From contig OX637405.1 of assembly GCA_951799425.1 (NCBI GenBank), positions 17,705,089 to 17,769,088 on the forward strand: a stretch of DNA of 64,000 nucleotides. Direction: 5' to 3'. The stretch comes from Ilex aquifolium. Lineage: Eukaryota; Streptophyta; Magnoliopsida; Aquifoliales; Aquifoliaceae. Position numbers and translations under genes: made by a program. Numbering within the stretch: position 1 is the first letter of the stretch; every line of letters starts with the position of its first letter. A model generated the notes under the pieces. That model was not told where the DNA came from, searched no databases, and saw nothing but the letters and a program-made list of their open reading frames with translations. This document shows positions 12,140-23,379 of this stretch, piece after piece.

Positions 12140-14040
12140 ATGTGGGGAAGGGACGACCAAAATTGGTTAGTTAGGCAACCCATTGGCCCCAACATGAATC
12201 TTGATCAAGACCCACCCGAGGATGCGGGTGATAATTTTGAAAATGTGGATGCCAACCCGAACGTGCAAAGGGGTGGGGGAGGACCAGAACATAGAGTACC
12301 CAATCCACGAATGCATTTTCCCCCACCTAGGAATGAAGGGAACAATATCCCATTTGATCCTCCGGCGAGGTCAATGCGGTAATTCCTTCAACCAACTCGC
12401 ACCACCACACCTTCATGCATCCACCTTCCGGTCCAGGCTCATCTCTTCATAGTTAAACCAGGGATGTTGCAATTACTTCCCACTTTTCATGGAATTGAGA
12501 ATGAGAGCCCCTATTCTCATATAAGAGACTTTGAGGAAATAGTTGCAACCTTTCTCCCCAATCACAATATGGTAGAGACAGCAAGAATGAAATTGTTCCC
12601 TTTTTCCCTGATTGATAAGGCAAAAACTTGGCTTCATTCCTTGAGATCCCGGACCGTGACATCTTGGGGACAAATAATTTTCGTGTATTTGAACAAGTTT
12701 TTTTCGGTGCATAAAACCACCACCTTAAAGAAGCAAATTCAAAATTTTTCTGAGCTGCCCAATGAACAATTTTATCACTGCTGGGAACGATACAAGGGTT
12801 TGCTACAATCCATCCCACACCATGGCTTTGAACCATGACAAATGGTGAGTTTCTTCTATGAAGGAATCACACCAGGCCATTGACAGTTCATCGATATGAT
12901 GTGCAATGAGGAGTTCTTGAGCAAAGACCCTGATGAGGCCTTAGATTATTTTGATGTATTGGCGGAAAATGCACAGTCATGGGACATCACTAATCCCACC
13001 GATGTACCAAGGTCTTTCCCTCAAGGGAGTAGCCAAACTCATAGGGGAGGGATTTATGACCTAAGTGACCGGGAGGACCTACTTTCAAAAATTGCCAAAT
13101 TATCTAGGAAGGTTGAGAGCCTTGAGATCAATAGGAGGCAAGAGGTGTCACAAGTGTCAAAGGCCGAGGAATTCTGCTCAATATGTGAGAATGTGGAGCA
13201 TTCCACATCGGAGTGCCCCAACATTCCGGCGCTTAAGGAAGCATATCATGAGCAAGTCCATGCATTTAACCAACCAAGGCAATCATTCTCTCCTCACTCA
13301 AACACGTATAATCCGGGTTGGAGTAATCACCCAAATTTTAGTTGGAGGAATGAGAATCCCACGCCACATAGTTCAATTGCACATACACCTCCCGTGCCTC
13401 CTGAGCAAGGTCAATACCAAAACCAATACCAAGGCCAAGGGCAAACGTCTAGCTCCCAATACCCCCGGAGTAATCCGCAAGGGTATTCTTCGTACCTATC
13501 ACCACATAATTTTTCTACTCAAGGACCGTCCAATCCTTCCACCTACCAACCTCCCCATAAGAGGAATTTGGAGGATGTGCTTTACAACTTAATCCAAAGT
13601 CAAACCACCTTTAACAACAACATCTCGACTCAACTCACAAAAATTACCAATGCCATAGGGGTGTCACAACAAGAGAAGGGGAAATTCCCCGCTCAACCCC
13701 AAGAAAACCCTAAGGGGCAACATGCCATTGAGTCATCCGACCCCACCAAAGAGAGTTGTGAGCAACTCAAAGCTGTCACCACCCTCCGTAGTGGCAAAGA
13801 AATTGACAAAACCATTTTGTCTACTGTCTCACCCAAGACCACATTGCCAAAAGGAAAAGATATCTTGGGTGACGCCGAAGAGGGTGAGTTGAGTGAAGAG
13901 AAAGAAATGGAGGTTGATGAGAAAGAACAATTGACTGATGATTGTGTGTTTATTCCTCTCGTGCATGCCCCTTTCCCACATCGGTTGAAGCCACCTGTAA
14001 AGGTGGCTAATTATGTTGATATCTTGGAAATGTTTAAGTA
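12140..14040 (+). pseudogene. gag: Athila gag of element B
   Basis: ATG at 12140 (MWGRDDQNW) matches the start of gag in M. A frameshift near 12380 precedes the capsid core (LLPTFHGIENESPYSHIRDF, 12464 on). TGA stops at 12836 (Trp in M) and about 12881 break it. From 12896 the frame is open for 381 codons. It covers the knuckle CSICENVEHSTSEC (C-x2-C-x4-H-x4-C, near 13170), a Gln/Pro-rich spacer, and the linker that normally leads straight into protease. A TAG at 14039, where CAG/CAA is expected, ends it. Gag and pol appear to be one frame in this family. Confidence 0.88.
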
Positions 14041-14041
14041 G

Positions 14042-15013
14042 GTGAAGATTAACATTCCACTCCTCGACGCCATCAAGCAAATCCCATCTTGTGCTAAAAT
14101 TTTGAAGGATCTATGCACAGTGAAAAGGAGATTGAATGTCCACAAGAAGGCGTTCATCACGGAACAAGTCAGCTCAATATTGAGGACCAATACTCCTCCA
14201 AAATTCAAAGACCCCGGCTGTCCAACAATTGCCATCACCATAGGGAATTGCCGGGTGGAACAATCATTGCTTGACTTGGGGGCGAGTGTCAATCTCCTTC
14301 CCTACTCAGTGTATCAACAACTCAAGCTTGAGGAGTTGAAGCCCACCTCAATTACGCTTCAATTAGCGGATCGTAGCATCCGCACACCAAGGGGAGTAGT
14401 GGAAGATGTCTTGGTTCAAATTGATAAATTTTACTTTCCCGTCGATTTTATTGTGCTAGATACACGTCCTGTTGCTAACCTTAGTTCCCAGATCCCCGTT
14501 ATACTTGGACGACCCTTTCTTGCTACGTCTAATGCTGTGATAAATTGTAAGAACGGTCTAATGAAGTTGGCATTTGGAAACATGACAATGGAGCTCAATG
14601 TATTCAACTTGGCAAAGCAACCGGGTGATGATGAGGAAGTAAGTGAGGTCAATAGAATCGACACCTTGGTTGAGGAGCACTTGGAGTTGAAGAGGATGTT
14701 GAAATTCAAGGAAGAAGGAGTTGTGGATCTTGAGGAGTTGGATGAGCAAGAGGAGGTAGGAGAATTGAAAGGGATGGGAAGTTGGATCCCTACATTCGAG
14801 GAGTTACCCCAACAAGAAAAGAAATTTTTTTCGTCAGATGAACAAAAGCCAAACCTGGAGTTGAAACCATTACCCTCCCATTTGAAGTACACCTATCTTG
14901 GCGATGGAGAAACATTCCCGGTGGTCATTAGCTCTACATTGAATATGGAACAAGAAAAAGAACTCTTGGAGGTATTGAGAAAGCATAAAGGAGCAATTGG
15001 ATCAAGGGTATAA
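14042..15013 (+). pseudogene. pol: Athila protease and protease-RT linker of element B
   Basis: A 323-codon open stretch carries IPLLDAIKQIPSCAKIL, the protease active site LLDLGASVNLLPYS (near 14270) and VILGRPFLATSNAVINC (near 14500). An acidic linker follows. It ends in a small deletion: after HKGAIG the expected WTIADIK is missing and the frame runs into TAA at 15011. Protease would mature the gag-pol polyprotein. The DLGAS active site, where many elements have DT/SGA, is usual in this group. Confidence 0.88.
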
Positions 15014-17753
15014 GCCCTCTCATTTGCACACACCGCATATATCTTGAGGAGGATTCCAAACCTTCCCGACAACCACAAAGACGGTTGAATCCCATCATAA
15101 AAGAGGTGGTGAGGGATGAGATTCTGAAACTACTAGATGTGGGGATCATTTTTCTAATCGCTGATAGTAAGTGGGTTAGCCCCACACAAGTAGTGCCGAA
15201 GAAATCCGGAGTTACGGTGGTTGCGAATGATGAGAATGAACTTATACCTACAAGAGTGATCACCGGATGGAGGGTGTGTATCGATTACCGAAAGCTGAAC
15301 GCTTGCACAAGAAAAGACCACTGCTCATAGCCATTCCTCAATCAAGTCCTAGAATGAGTAGCGGGTCATCTATTCTACTGTTTTTTAGATGGATACTCCG
15401 GCTACAATCAGATCGAGATTGCTATGGAGGATCAAGAGAAGACCACCTTCACGTGCCCCTATGGTACCTTTGCCTACCGCCACATGCATTTGGACTGTGC
15501 AATGCCCCGGGGACCTTTCAACGCTGTATGATGGGGATTTTCAGTGATATGGTGGAAAAGATAGTGGAGGTCTTTACGGACGACTTTTCTGTGTTTGGGG
15601 ATTCATTCGACGGATGTTTGACAAACTTGGAGAAAGTTCTAACAAGATGTGAGGAGAAAAATCTAGTGTTGAATTGGGAAAAGTGTCACTTTATGGTGAC
15701 GGAAGGAATTGTGCTTGGCCATATAGTCTCGGCAAGGGGTATTGAAGTTGACAAATCCAAGGTGGAGGCCATCTCCAACCTCCCCACGCCGAGAGCCATT
15801 AAGGGAATCTGGTCGTTTTTAGGCCATGCAGGTTTTTATCGCAGGTTTATAAAAAATTTCAGTGCATTGGCCCGACCCTTGACCAACCTACTGTCTAAGG
15901 AGATTCCCTTTGAGTGGTCGGATGACTGTGAGACATCCTTTAAAAAACTTAAGAGTATGCTAGTCACGCCTCCTATCATACGACCACCCAGGTGGGATCT
16001 ACCTTTTGAGCTCATATGCGACGCGAGTGATTACGCGGTCGGCGCAGTGCTCGGTCAAAGGGAGGAAAATAGGTCGTATGTGATACACTATGCTAGCAAA
16101 ACACTCAATGATGCTCAGATGAATTACACTACCACCGAGAAAGAGTTGCTAGCAGTAGTGTTTGCCTTAGATAAATTCCGCTCATACATCATTGGTTCGC
16201 CTATTGTTGTCTTTACTGAACATTCTGCCTTGAAGTACTTGTTGTCTAAGCAGGATGCGAAACCAAGACTCATTAGGTGGATACTCCTCCTACAAGAATT
16301 TGACTTGACGATCAAGGACAAGAAAGGAGTTGAGAACGTGGTGGCGGATTATTTATCCCGGCTTGTGGTGCAAGAGGCTGATGAGCACATTCCGATCCCT
16401 GAATTTTTCCCTGATGAACATTTGCTTTCAATTCATTCAGTATGTCCTTGGTATGCTGATATATGTAACTTTCTTGCAACAGGACAGATACCACCGCACT
16501 GGAGCCCAGAAGATCGAAGACGATTTATGGCGGATGTGAAGTACTTCTACTTCGACAATCCATACTTGTTCAAGTATTGTCCCGACCAAGTCATGAGAAG
16601 ATGTGTACTTGAGAATGAACAACGAGACGTACTTGCATTTTGCCATTCACAAGCGTGCGGTGGACATTTTTCAGCGAAAAAGACTTCGGCTAAAATTCTT
16701 CAATCAGGTTTCTACTGGCCCTCTCTTATCAAAGATTGTGTTTCGTTCTGTAAGGAGTGCGACAGATGCCAACGATTGGGTAGTGTGACCCGGAGAAGCA
16801 TGATGCACCTCTCCCCTGTGCTTGTCATAGAAATATTCGACTGTTGGGGCATCGACTTCATGGACCCATTCCCTATGTCATTCGGTTATCTATACATCAT
16901 TCTGACAGTGGACTTTGTGTCCAAGTGGGTGGAGGCCATCCCGACCAAGACTAATGACCACCGGGTCGTAGTCAAGTTTCTCAAAGAGAATATCTTTTCG
17001 AGGTTTGGGATGCCTCGAGCAATGATCAGTGATGGTGGATCCCACTTCAGTAATAGGCCATTTGCATCTCTAATGTTCAAATATGGCGACACTCACAAAG
17101 TATCCACCGCTTATCACCCACAAACAAATGGCCACGCCGAGCTAGCCAATAGGGAGATCAAGACCATCCTAGAAAAAACTGTTAACCCAAGTAGGAAGGA
17201 TTGGTCCAATAGATTGATCGATGCCCTATGGGCATACCGCATTGCCTATAAGACTGTTTTGGGCATGTCTCCCTACCGGCTTGTCTATGGAAAGGCTTGC
17301 CATCTGCCTGTCGAAATGGAACACAAGGCCTATTGGGCCATTAAGACTTTAAACTTTAATTTGAGGTTGGCCGGTGCACATAGGAAGTTAGAGCTGAATG
17401 AGTTGGAAGAGATTCGACGAGATGCGTACGAGAGCTCAAAAATTTTAAAGGAACGGGCTAAAATTTTTCATGATAATTCCATCATACGAAAATCATTTGA
17501 GCCCGGGCAAAAAGTGCTCTTATACAATTCTCGCCTCTCAATTTTTCAAGGAAAACTCCGATCCCGTTGGGATGGCCCCTATCTTGTCAAGGTGGCCTAC
17601 CCCAACGGAGTTGTTGAGGTGACAAATCCTGAGAATGGCCAGACATTCAAAGTAAATGGTCATAGACTCAAGCCATTTTTCGAGGGTTCGGAAGAGCAAG
17701 AAGTTGAGGAGGAGTTGACGGATCCCGTGTATCTGGATTTGGTGGAGGAGTAG
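15014..17753 (+). pseudogene. pol: Athila RT-RNase H-integrase of element B
   Basis: RT begins in one frame (MNPIIKEVVRDEILKLL, 15085) with stops at 15328 and 15355. A one-base deletion at about 15487 (MHFGL for MPFGL) shifts it into a long frame open to 17753. That frame holds the catalytic [12 protein letters not shown] (near 15578). RNase H follows ([14 protein letters not shown] near 16020, TEKELLAVV), with TEHSALKYL where L has TDHSALKYL, so a catalytic Asp is Glu. Integrase follows with the H2C2 finger (HSQACGGHF...CKECDRC), core residues in [17 protein letters not shown] and [10 protein letters not shown], and a GPY-like module ([10 protein letters not shown]). This is the best preserved integrase in the window. 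Confidence 0.92.
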
Positions 17754-17953
17754 ATTATGTCTATGCTTTTTAGTGTACAGTTGCTTTCTTTTACTTATGT
17801 TATTTTTATTTCATGTCACTTACCTTCTTTGGTTGTATAGTATTGGTCTTCTTAGTTTCAGATATTGGTGCTTTTGTTGAAACTCAATTGCGAGGTGTTC
17901 TCTAACCCTACCTATCTTTTTACTGTCCTTCAGTGCATTTCATATCTTTTTGT

Positions 17954-17993
17954 TGCATTAGGGACAATGCATGAATCTAGTTGGGGGGTGAGG
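17954..17993 (+). promoter_or_regulatory. Hairpin followed by a second, internal polypurine tract (B)
   Basis: TGCATT-AGGGAC-AATGCA can pair as a six-base stem. It is followed at 17979-17993 by AGTTGGGGGGTGAGG, nearly the same sequence as the 3' PPT at 21826-21838. Element D has the same pair at 55864-55903. A second plus-strand priming site is possible; this is inference. Confidence 0.5.
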
Positions 17994-18716
17994 TGCATGC
18001 TACACCAATGTTTGTGGAATTTTTGTGGATAATACCAAATACCAATTTTTGGGGTGAAAAATTCACCTTTCACATTTCATATAAATCTTTGAGTTTTGCT
18101 TGCATTAGTTCGATGAAAAATATCTGATTGTTGACCTCTATTCCTTCATGAAGAGTGTCTGAGTTGGATGACATGTTGATCTTTGTTGTGAACTTTGTGC
18201 ACATGAGCATTCTATGGAAGTTGATCCTATGCATAAGTATCACATATGTATTGATTTTTGAATTCAACTGTATGTGATCTTTGAATGTGTAATATCGGCA
18301 ATTTACGGATTGGATTCATGTTTTAAGCTTGACATAAGTAGTGGAGATGAGTAAGGACCCATGAGAGCTTTAGTGCCAAATCCTTTTGGAGGGAACTTAC
18401 AATTACTCAAAGAACGATTTTTCAATGTCAAATTTGTTCAATAATCTCATTATGCTTGTTTTGGTTAGTTGCATTTGGGTAGTAGACTGATTTTTCTTGA
18501 ACGTATAATGCCATCCCATGCGGACCTGGAAGTGATCTTAGGCCATCATTGAATATTTTGAGCCTTTTCCTTTTTCTTGTGCAAATTTTATCTCTAGTGC
18601 CGTGATTGAGCCTTAATTGAAACTCGTTTCTATGCCACACATTTGACCAAGCCAATGAAAATGATGAATATCTACCTTACCTTGGTTGTTCCTAGAGCTG
18701 GATATGATTTGATCGT

Positions 18717-18960
18717 AAAAGAAAAAGGAAATAGGGTTTGGAAATTCAAGCAAAAGGGATGAATGATGTTGGAATTCAAAGAGTTGACTACCAAAAGAAT
18801 GAAAACCCAAGAAAAGGAGAAAAAGGGAGTGCAAAGAAGAAAAGAATGATCAAAAGAAAAGGAAAATGTTAAGGAAAAGAAAGAAAAGAAACAAAGAGTG
18901 TGGTAATGATGTTAGCCTAGAAATCCCATAAAAGGGAGATCTTTTTGAAATAAAGGTCAT
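18717..18960 (+). repeat. Long purine-rich tract (B)
   Basis: About 240 bases dominated by A and G (GAAAAGGAAAATGTTAAGG and similar). Equivalent tracts occupy the same position in N (29770-29990), P (35890-36070), J (minus strand, about 40600-40800) and D (56570-56760). Confidence 0.7.
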
Positions 18961-19848
18961 ACACTCGGAACAATCCTCTTTGTTATCCTATACCCTTCAT
19001 TTCATTTACCTAGATATCACCCCAAGGCCCCATTATAACCCTTAAAGTCCCAAGTGATCTAGAGAAGCATGGGAGGTGCATAATTTCAAAGGAAATGATG
19101 AGTTAAGTCTTACTACCTAATGCCCTAGCATTCTGTTCATGGGACTATGCCAAGGTCGCTTCATTTTCATATATGAACTTCATTTTTGGATTACATGTGA
19201 GCACTTTGTTTTAAACACAAGATTCTATATCACATGTATACATGGAGTGCATACCAGGATAACTTGAGTGTATTTCATTGCTTAAGAGTGACCCTTGGTG
19301 AGTTTTGCATTGAAACTGAATTTGTGTAGCTATTCGAATGTGAATTCTGTTGCGTAAGTGCTCAAATTACTTGTTAAACTTCACACACACTCGAGTTGAA
19401 AATAAATTTGTAGGTGCAAACTTTAGACTAGTGTCTAAGACTATGGTGTTGCTCATGTATACTTAGTTCAATCATTTGAGAAATTTGTTAAATAGCTCCA
19501 TGCTTGCAAGAATGAGGGAATATTTCTCAAGTTTTGGATATTTGAAAAGGGCTAGGAATGCTGCTTTGAACTGAATTCATATTTTACATTTTGGTGTGCA
19601 TTTTGATATCTAAAAGTAGGAGGCTATGTTTTGTGTATTTAGTACATCAAAATTTTAAATCACATTGCAATTTCAGTAATGAATTGGGCATGATGGTTCG
19701 AATGGTGATTTACAAGTGGAGTATGGAGTATATGTTTAGAGTAGAGTAGAGGTCATAAAGAGAGTGGTAGAATGTATAGGAGAGGTCCTAAAATGAGAAG
19801 GAGTAGTGAAAGATTGCTCAGCAGGAATATTCAGAAAGTCAGCCAAAC

Positions 19849-19957
19849 CGTACCAGTACGCATACCGGTACGCTAAGGCTACTGGAGTCAGCGTACTGGT
19901 ATGCGTACCGGTACGCTGAAGCCACTGGAGTTCGACGTACCGGTACGCGTACCGGTA
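19849..19957. promoter_or_regulatory. Internal copy of the LTR B palindrome array, upstream of ORF3
   Basis: Palindromes CGTACCGGTACG at 19904 and 19936, with near copies at 19849, 19861, 19890 and 19948. Spacers match LTR B (CTAAGGCTACTGGA, GAAGCCACTGGAGTTCGA). The similarity to the LTR starts near AGTCAGCCAAA and stops at the last palindrome, so only this module is shared. A degenerate TATA-like CCTAAAATACA lies at 19993-20003. The ORF3 ATG is 240 bases from the array. The likely role is an internal promoter for ORF3 (inference). Confidence 0.7.
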
Positions 19958-20196
19958 AACTCAATTTTTTTCGGAACACCTTTTATTTCCCTCCTAAAAT
20001 ACAACCCCCCTTTTCACTCCTCTCTCACCCGAATCACCCCTTAGGCTTCCAAATCACACCAATCTTCTTTCAATCTCTCAAATCCTCTCCCTTGTGCTGT
20101 GATTAAGTGGAAATCAACCTTTTGAAACCCTAAGTGCCGAAAATTCCCCAAACCCTATTCTCTCTTCATTTCTCAAATTCTCCTAAAATCTCTCAA

Positions 20197-21534
20197 ATGG
20201 CTCGTTCTATAGGGATTCTCCAAGAGACCATGGACCCGATTGAGGGTCTCTTCTTGACCCTTTTCGCTTTTCTGATGATGGGGGCACTGTTGCTGTGCAT
20301 GGCCCGCACCAAAACAGTGGGGCCTGAATCTCCTCCACCCGAAGGCTCTAGTGGTCGCAAGAGAAGTGGAAAGGGGTCGAGTGGTGATAGGAGCGAGCAG
20401 AGAAAGAAAGCCAAGAATGAGCCTAGGGATCAACTGATCCGGGAGAAGGGGGTCACTTGCGAACGGTACCTGGACTCCATTTCCCTTACCCCTAGGAATG
20501 AGGCTGTGAAAATTATCGAAGCACATGGTATAAATTTTTGGTTCGAGCCTGTTGATGGGTATAACTTGTCAATGTGTAGGGAATTTTACCAAACACTCCG
20601 GGTGTCAGAGGTGGACGGAGTGGAAGTCTTGAAAACCAATGTTCGGGGCAAAATATTTATGGTGACCCCTGATGTCATTGCCATACTCCTGGGTGGGTAC
20701 AAGAGGCCACCTGGGTCTACACCTGTCTATCCTCATAACGTCACAAAATCCAAGAAGATATCTGAATTGGCAGAATTGATGTATCAGGAGCCTGGAGAAT
20801 TCAAGGGAACAGTGCAAAGTGGGAGGTTGAAGCCCACTTATGGACTGTTGAATAAGCTCCTCCATTGCAATCTTTTGCCAAGGGGTGCGAAAAAGAAACC
20901 AAATTTAGAGAAGCTGACCCTTTTGGATGCAGTCGTGTCTGGGAAGGCAATTGACTTCTCTCTTCTCATTTGGCAAGATATGAAAAACTTTGCTGAGACG
21001 CAGAAGCCTATGATCAGACTACCATTCGGGAACTTGGTAACCCGGATGTGCCAGAAATTCAAAGTTAAGGAATATGCGTTCGACAAGATTACCCCCCCAG
21101 AGACTGGAGCCATCGGCAGAACCAGTAAGAAGAAAAGAAAGGCAATGAGTCGAGGGAAGCGAGCCAAGACCATGGCTGCTGGTTCTGAGGCCCCCGGGGC
21201 ATCTTCATCCGCTGGGCCATCCGCTGCTACACCTGAACGTTCGGTCCCTCAGCGCCTCGATGCACTAGAGACTACGGTGCATGGGATTGAGGCTACTGTG
21301 CTGGGGATGGCGGCAATGATGAAGGAGCTGTTTGTGCATACCTTCCCTGGGAGGCCCATCCCAGAAGTCCCCATTCCACTAGCCACTACTCCCTCTGCTT
21401 CTGCCCCCTCTGCTTCCAAAGCAGTTGAGGAAGAGGAGGAGGATGATGATGATGACACTGAGGAGTCTGGGGAAGGTGAGGAGTATGATGAAGGCGATGA
21501 GTCTGAGGATGATGACACTGAGGAGGATGTGTAG
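20197..21534 (+). CDS. ORF3 of element B: putative plant transposon protein family, env-position ORF
   Basis: Open for 445 codons, unlike the rest of the element. ATG at 20197 is the first in frame; the family-like start MARTKTVGPESPP is at 20299. Residues 17-35 (GLFLTLFAFLMMGALLLCM) form a hydrophobic segment able to span a membrane. A Lys/Arg-rich stretch follows, then a globular part (RYLDSISLTPRNEAVKIIEA ... REFYQTLRV ... LPFGNLVTRMCQKF). After that come a second basic patch (KKKRKAMSRGKRAK), a short heptad-like segment (RLDALETTVHGIEATVLG) and a very acidic tail. It resembles the plant proteins labelled putative plant transposon protein that accompany Athila elements. Its molecular function is unknown. 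It follows an LTR-like palindrome array and precedes the PPT. Confidence 0.8.
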   Translation: MARSIGILQETMDPIEGLFLTLFAFLMMGALLLCMARTKTVGPESPPPEGSSGRKRSGKGSSGDRSEQRKKAKNEPRDQLIREKGVTCERYLDSISLTPRNEAVKIIEAHGINFWFEPVDGYNLSMCREFYQTLRVSEVDGVEVLKTNVRGKIFMVTPDVIAILLGGYKRPPGSTPVYPHNVTKSKKISELAELMYQEPGEFKGTVQSGRLKPTYGLLNKLLHCNLLPRGAKKKPNLEKLTLLDAVVSGKAIDFSLLIWQDMKNFAETQKPMIRLPFGNLVTRMCQKFKVKEYAFDKITPPETGAIGRTSKKKRKAMSRGKRAKTMAAGSEAPGASSSAGPSAATPERSVPQRLDALETTVHGIEATVLGMAAMMKELFVHTFPGRPIPEVPIPLATTPSASAPSASKAVEEEEEDDDDDTEESGEGEEYDEGDESEDDDTEEDV

Positions 21535-21825
21535 TAGGCTTTGTAGTTTTTATCTTTTCTTTTGGGGTTGGGTTGGATATAGATAGAATGGAGTCGTAGG
21601 CTATTTTGTCTCTTTTGATGTCCTACTCTATGTACTCCAAATTCAGAACACATTAATGAAGAAACCACAATTTCGGATTCAATCTTGCCTATGTTATTTT
21701 GGAATTTCATTATGATTTGTGCTTTTTAATTGATTGGATGAATGGTTAATTAAATGGATTGAGTGTGTGTTATAATCATTGTCTTGTGTTGGAAATAACT
21801 TTTTGCTAAGGGACTAGCAAAACCT
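21535..21825 (+). other. ORF3 3' untranslated stretch
   Basis: Non-coding, AT-rich. It ends with GGGACTAGCAAAACCTAAG, the sequence that also leads into the PPT in element D (57553-57570), so the 3' terminus of the element resumes here after the ORF3 module. Confidence 0.6.
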
Positions 21826-21838
21826 AAGTTGGGGGGTG
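21826..21838 (+). promoter_or_regulatory. 3' polypurine tract of element B
   Basis: AAGTTGGGGGGTG directly precedes the 3' LTR start TGATTAGC. This is the plus-strand primer site for reverse transcription. Confidence 0.9.
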
Positions 21839-22527
21839 TGATTAGCATAAAACTTTGTATATTTTTATGTGCTAATCATCTTATTTTAATTACTTTTGGA
21901 GATTAAATGATGGGAGTTGGGTTAATTGAGTTCTTAGCGATGATATTTGGTGTTTGCAGTTAAAAGGTGCTAAATGAGGCTTCTTAAGGCCTTCCCAAAC
22001 CATTTGAGACAAGTGAAGATGAAAAGATAGCTTGGGGATAGCTCAGGAAAGGAGGAAATCAGAAAATCAGGAATTTAGCCAAAACCGTACCGGTACGCTA
22101 AGGCTACAGGAATTCAGCGTACCGGTATGCATACCGGTACGCTTAAGCCACTGGAGGTCGACGTACCGGTACGATTACCGGTACGCGTACCGGTACGATT
22201 TGCCTAATATGCCCAAATGCTCTGTAACTCATGTCTGCTAATTTGAGGGTCCCACCAACAGACCTCCCATGCTCCCCTGACACGCCCACAACACTATTCA
22301 CCCCTTTCACACCCTTGATTGCAAGTTTGGAGCCTGGGTAATCAATGAGGAGAGAGAAGAGAAGAGGAGCTGGGTGTGCAGACAAGCTCTGCAACCCCTC
22401 TGTCCAGCCCATTCCTCCTGCACCCCTACAGATGGAGGTCACTTCTGAAGTCTAGGGCACCTCTCCAAGAACGTTTTTGGAGGCAAAGGGATCTCCAGCA
22501 TTGGCATTCAGCATATTGGACAGACAT
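21839..22527 (+). repeat. 3' LTR of element B, truncated
   Basis: It matches the 5' LTR base for base apart from scattered changes, through the palindrome array (22086-22197, which has one extra partial copy) to GGACAGACAT. There the sequence changes to element C. About 1.0 kb of LTR is missing. Confidence 0.92.
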
Positions 22528-23379
22528 TCATGTATGAAGTTCATAATAGATAGTATATATATAATAGTTAATAACGCTCGATGTTCATAACCATGAGCAC
22601 TATATATATATATATATATTAAAACATTAGCATTTCCATAAGTTAACCAGTATTATACATATGTTTACCCCTCACCGAAGGGTATAAGTAAACTACTCAC
22701 GCTCCATTGCTATAAACAAACAAGAAGTACGGGTAATGTTCATTATAACAGTAAATAAAACACAAACACAAACACTTCTTTCGCAAGGAATGGTTGAAAT
22801 ACAACCACCCTTAATATCAGTTAAGACACAAAGGTGGCGGCAGTTCAATTATCCAAGTAGAAAGACATAACAGAAATGTAGAAATACAGAGTTTGGCTTG
22901 AGAGTAGGACAAACCGGATTTCTTTCTCTCTTTTCTTTCTCTTTTTCTTTTCTTCTTCTTTATTCTCTCCTGGAGCTTCTCTGCACACTAGCCTAGCCAG
23001 TTTCAAATGAAGAGGCCACTCATATATAGGCAGCCAGGAAGCAGGAGGTGGATGGATGAGCTCAAACTGCCTAAAGGGACCGTCCGGACCCCACCACCAC
23101 CGTTTGGACGGTACTCCTTTGCTGGTTTGTGGTGGTGTTCTCCAAAGTGTTCTAGTTGTTTCTTGGTCATATTGCACTTGCTCCCCTTGTTCTTTTAAGC
23201 TTTTACAGATTGCCCCTCGTAAGTTTCCATAGTTCCGCATAAAAACCCTGAAATTTCAGACAATACACAAATAAAACCCTAGCTTACGCACAAACCCTAA
23301 TTCATAGTTTTTAACTGATTTATCATACATAATGTACTTATTTAATTATATTAGTTTACATACTAATTAGGGTTAATCA
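22528..23379 (-). mobile_element. Element C: partial LTR, same group as LTR P
   Basis: On the minus strand it starts TGATTAACCCTAATTAG at 23379, exactly where the RT of M breaks off, so it is the 5' end of an element that entered M. It contains a GTCCGGAC palindrome (23082-23089), a TATA-like ATATATA (about 23022), and a TA microsatellite near 22605-22619. It aligns with LTR P for its whole length and is cut at 22528 by the junction with LTR B. No coding region. Confidence 0.8.

Larger units (their letters stand above)
17754..19848 (+). other. Non-coding region between pol and ORF3 of element B
   Basis: No credible ORF. It aligns in order with the 3' untranslated regions of D (55422-57580), N and P. 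Shared blocks are AGTGGAGATGAGTAAG (near 18338), AATAATCTCATTATGC (near 18438), GATCTTAGGCCATC (near 18534), a GTGCCGTGATTGAGCC block (near 18598), a long purine-rich tract (18717-18960) and a CCCCAAGGCCCCATTATAA block (near 19021). Similarity to D ends near 19560, where the ORF3 module begins. Confidence 0.75.
10294..22527 (+). mobile_element. Element B: near-complete Athila retrotransposon with ORF3
   Basis: Both LTRs begin with the same bases (10294 and 21839) in the same orientation, and all domains lie between them in Athila order. About 0.69 kb of the 3' LTR remains; it matches the 5' LTR up to GGACAGACAT, then switches to element C. Because the right end is lost no target duplication can be tested. 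It inserted in the RT of A. Confidence 0.95.

Noticed and set aside
20134..20196. Start of ORF3 at 20134
   Set aside because: That codon is GTG. The first ATG in frame is 20197, with leader-like CT-rich sequence before it.
20197..21534. ORF3 as a true envelope gene
   Set aside because: One hydrophobic segment but no signal-peptide/cleavage/fusion arrangement or glycoprotein cysteines. The body resembles the plant transposon-protein family.
22605..22619. TA microsatellite in C as a replication or recombination feature
   Set aside because: A short simple repeat, common in plant LTRs; nothing further supports a role.
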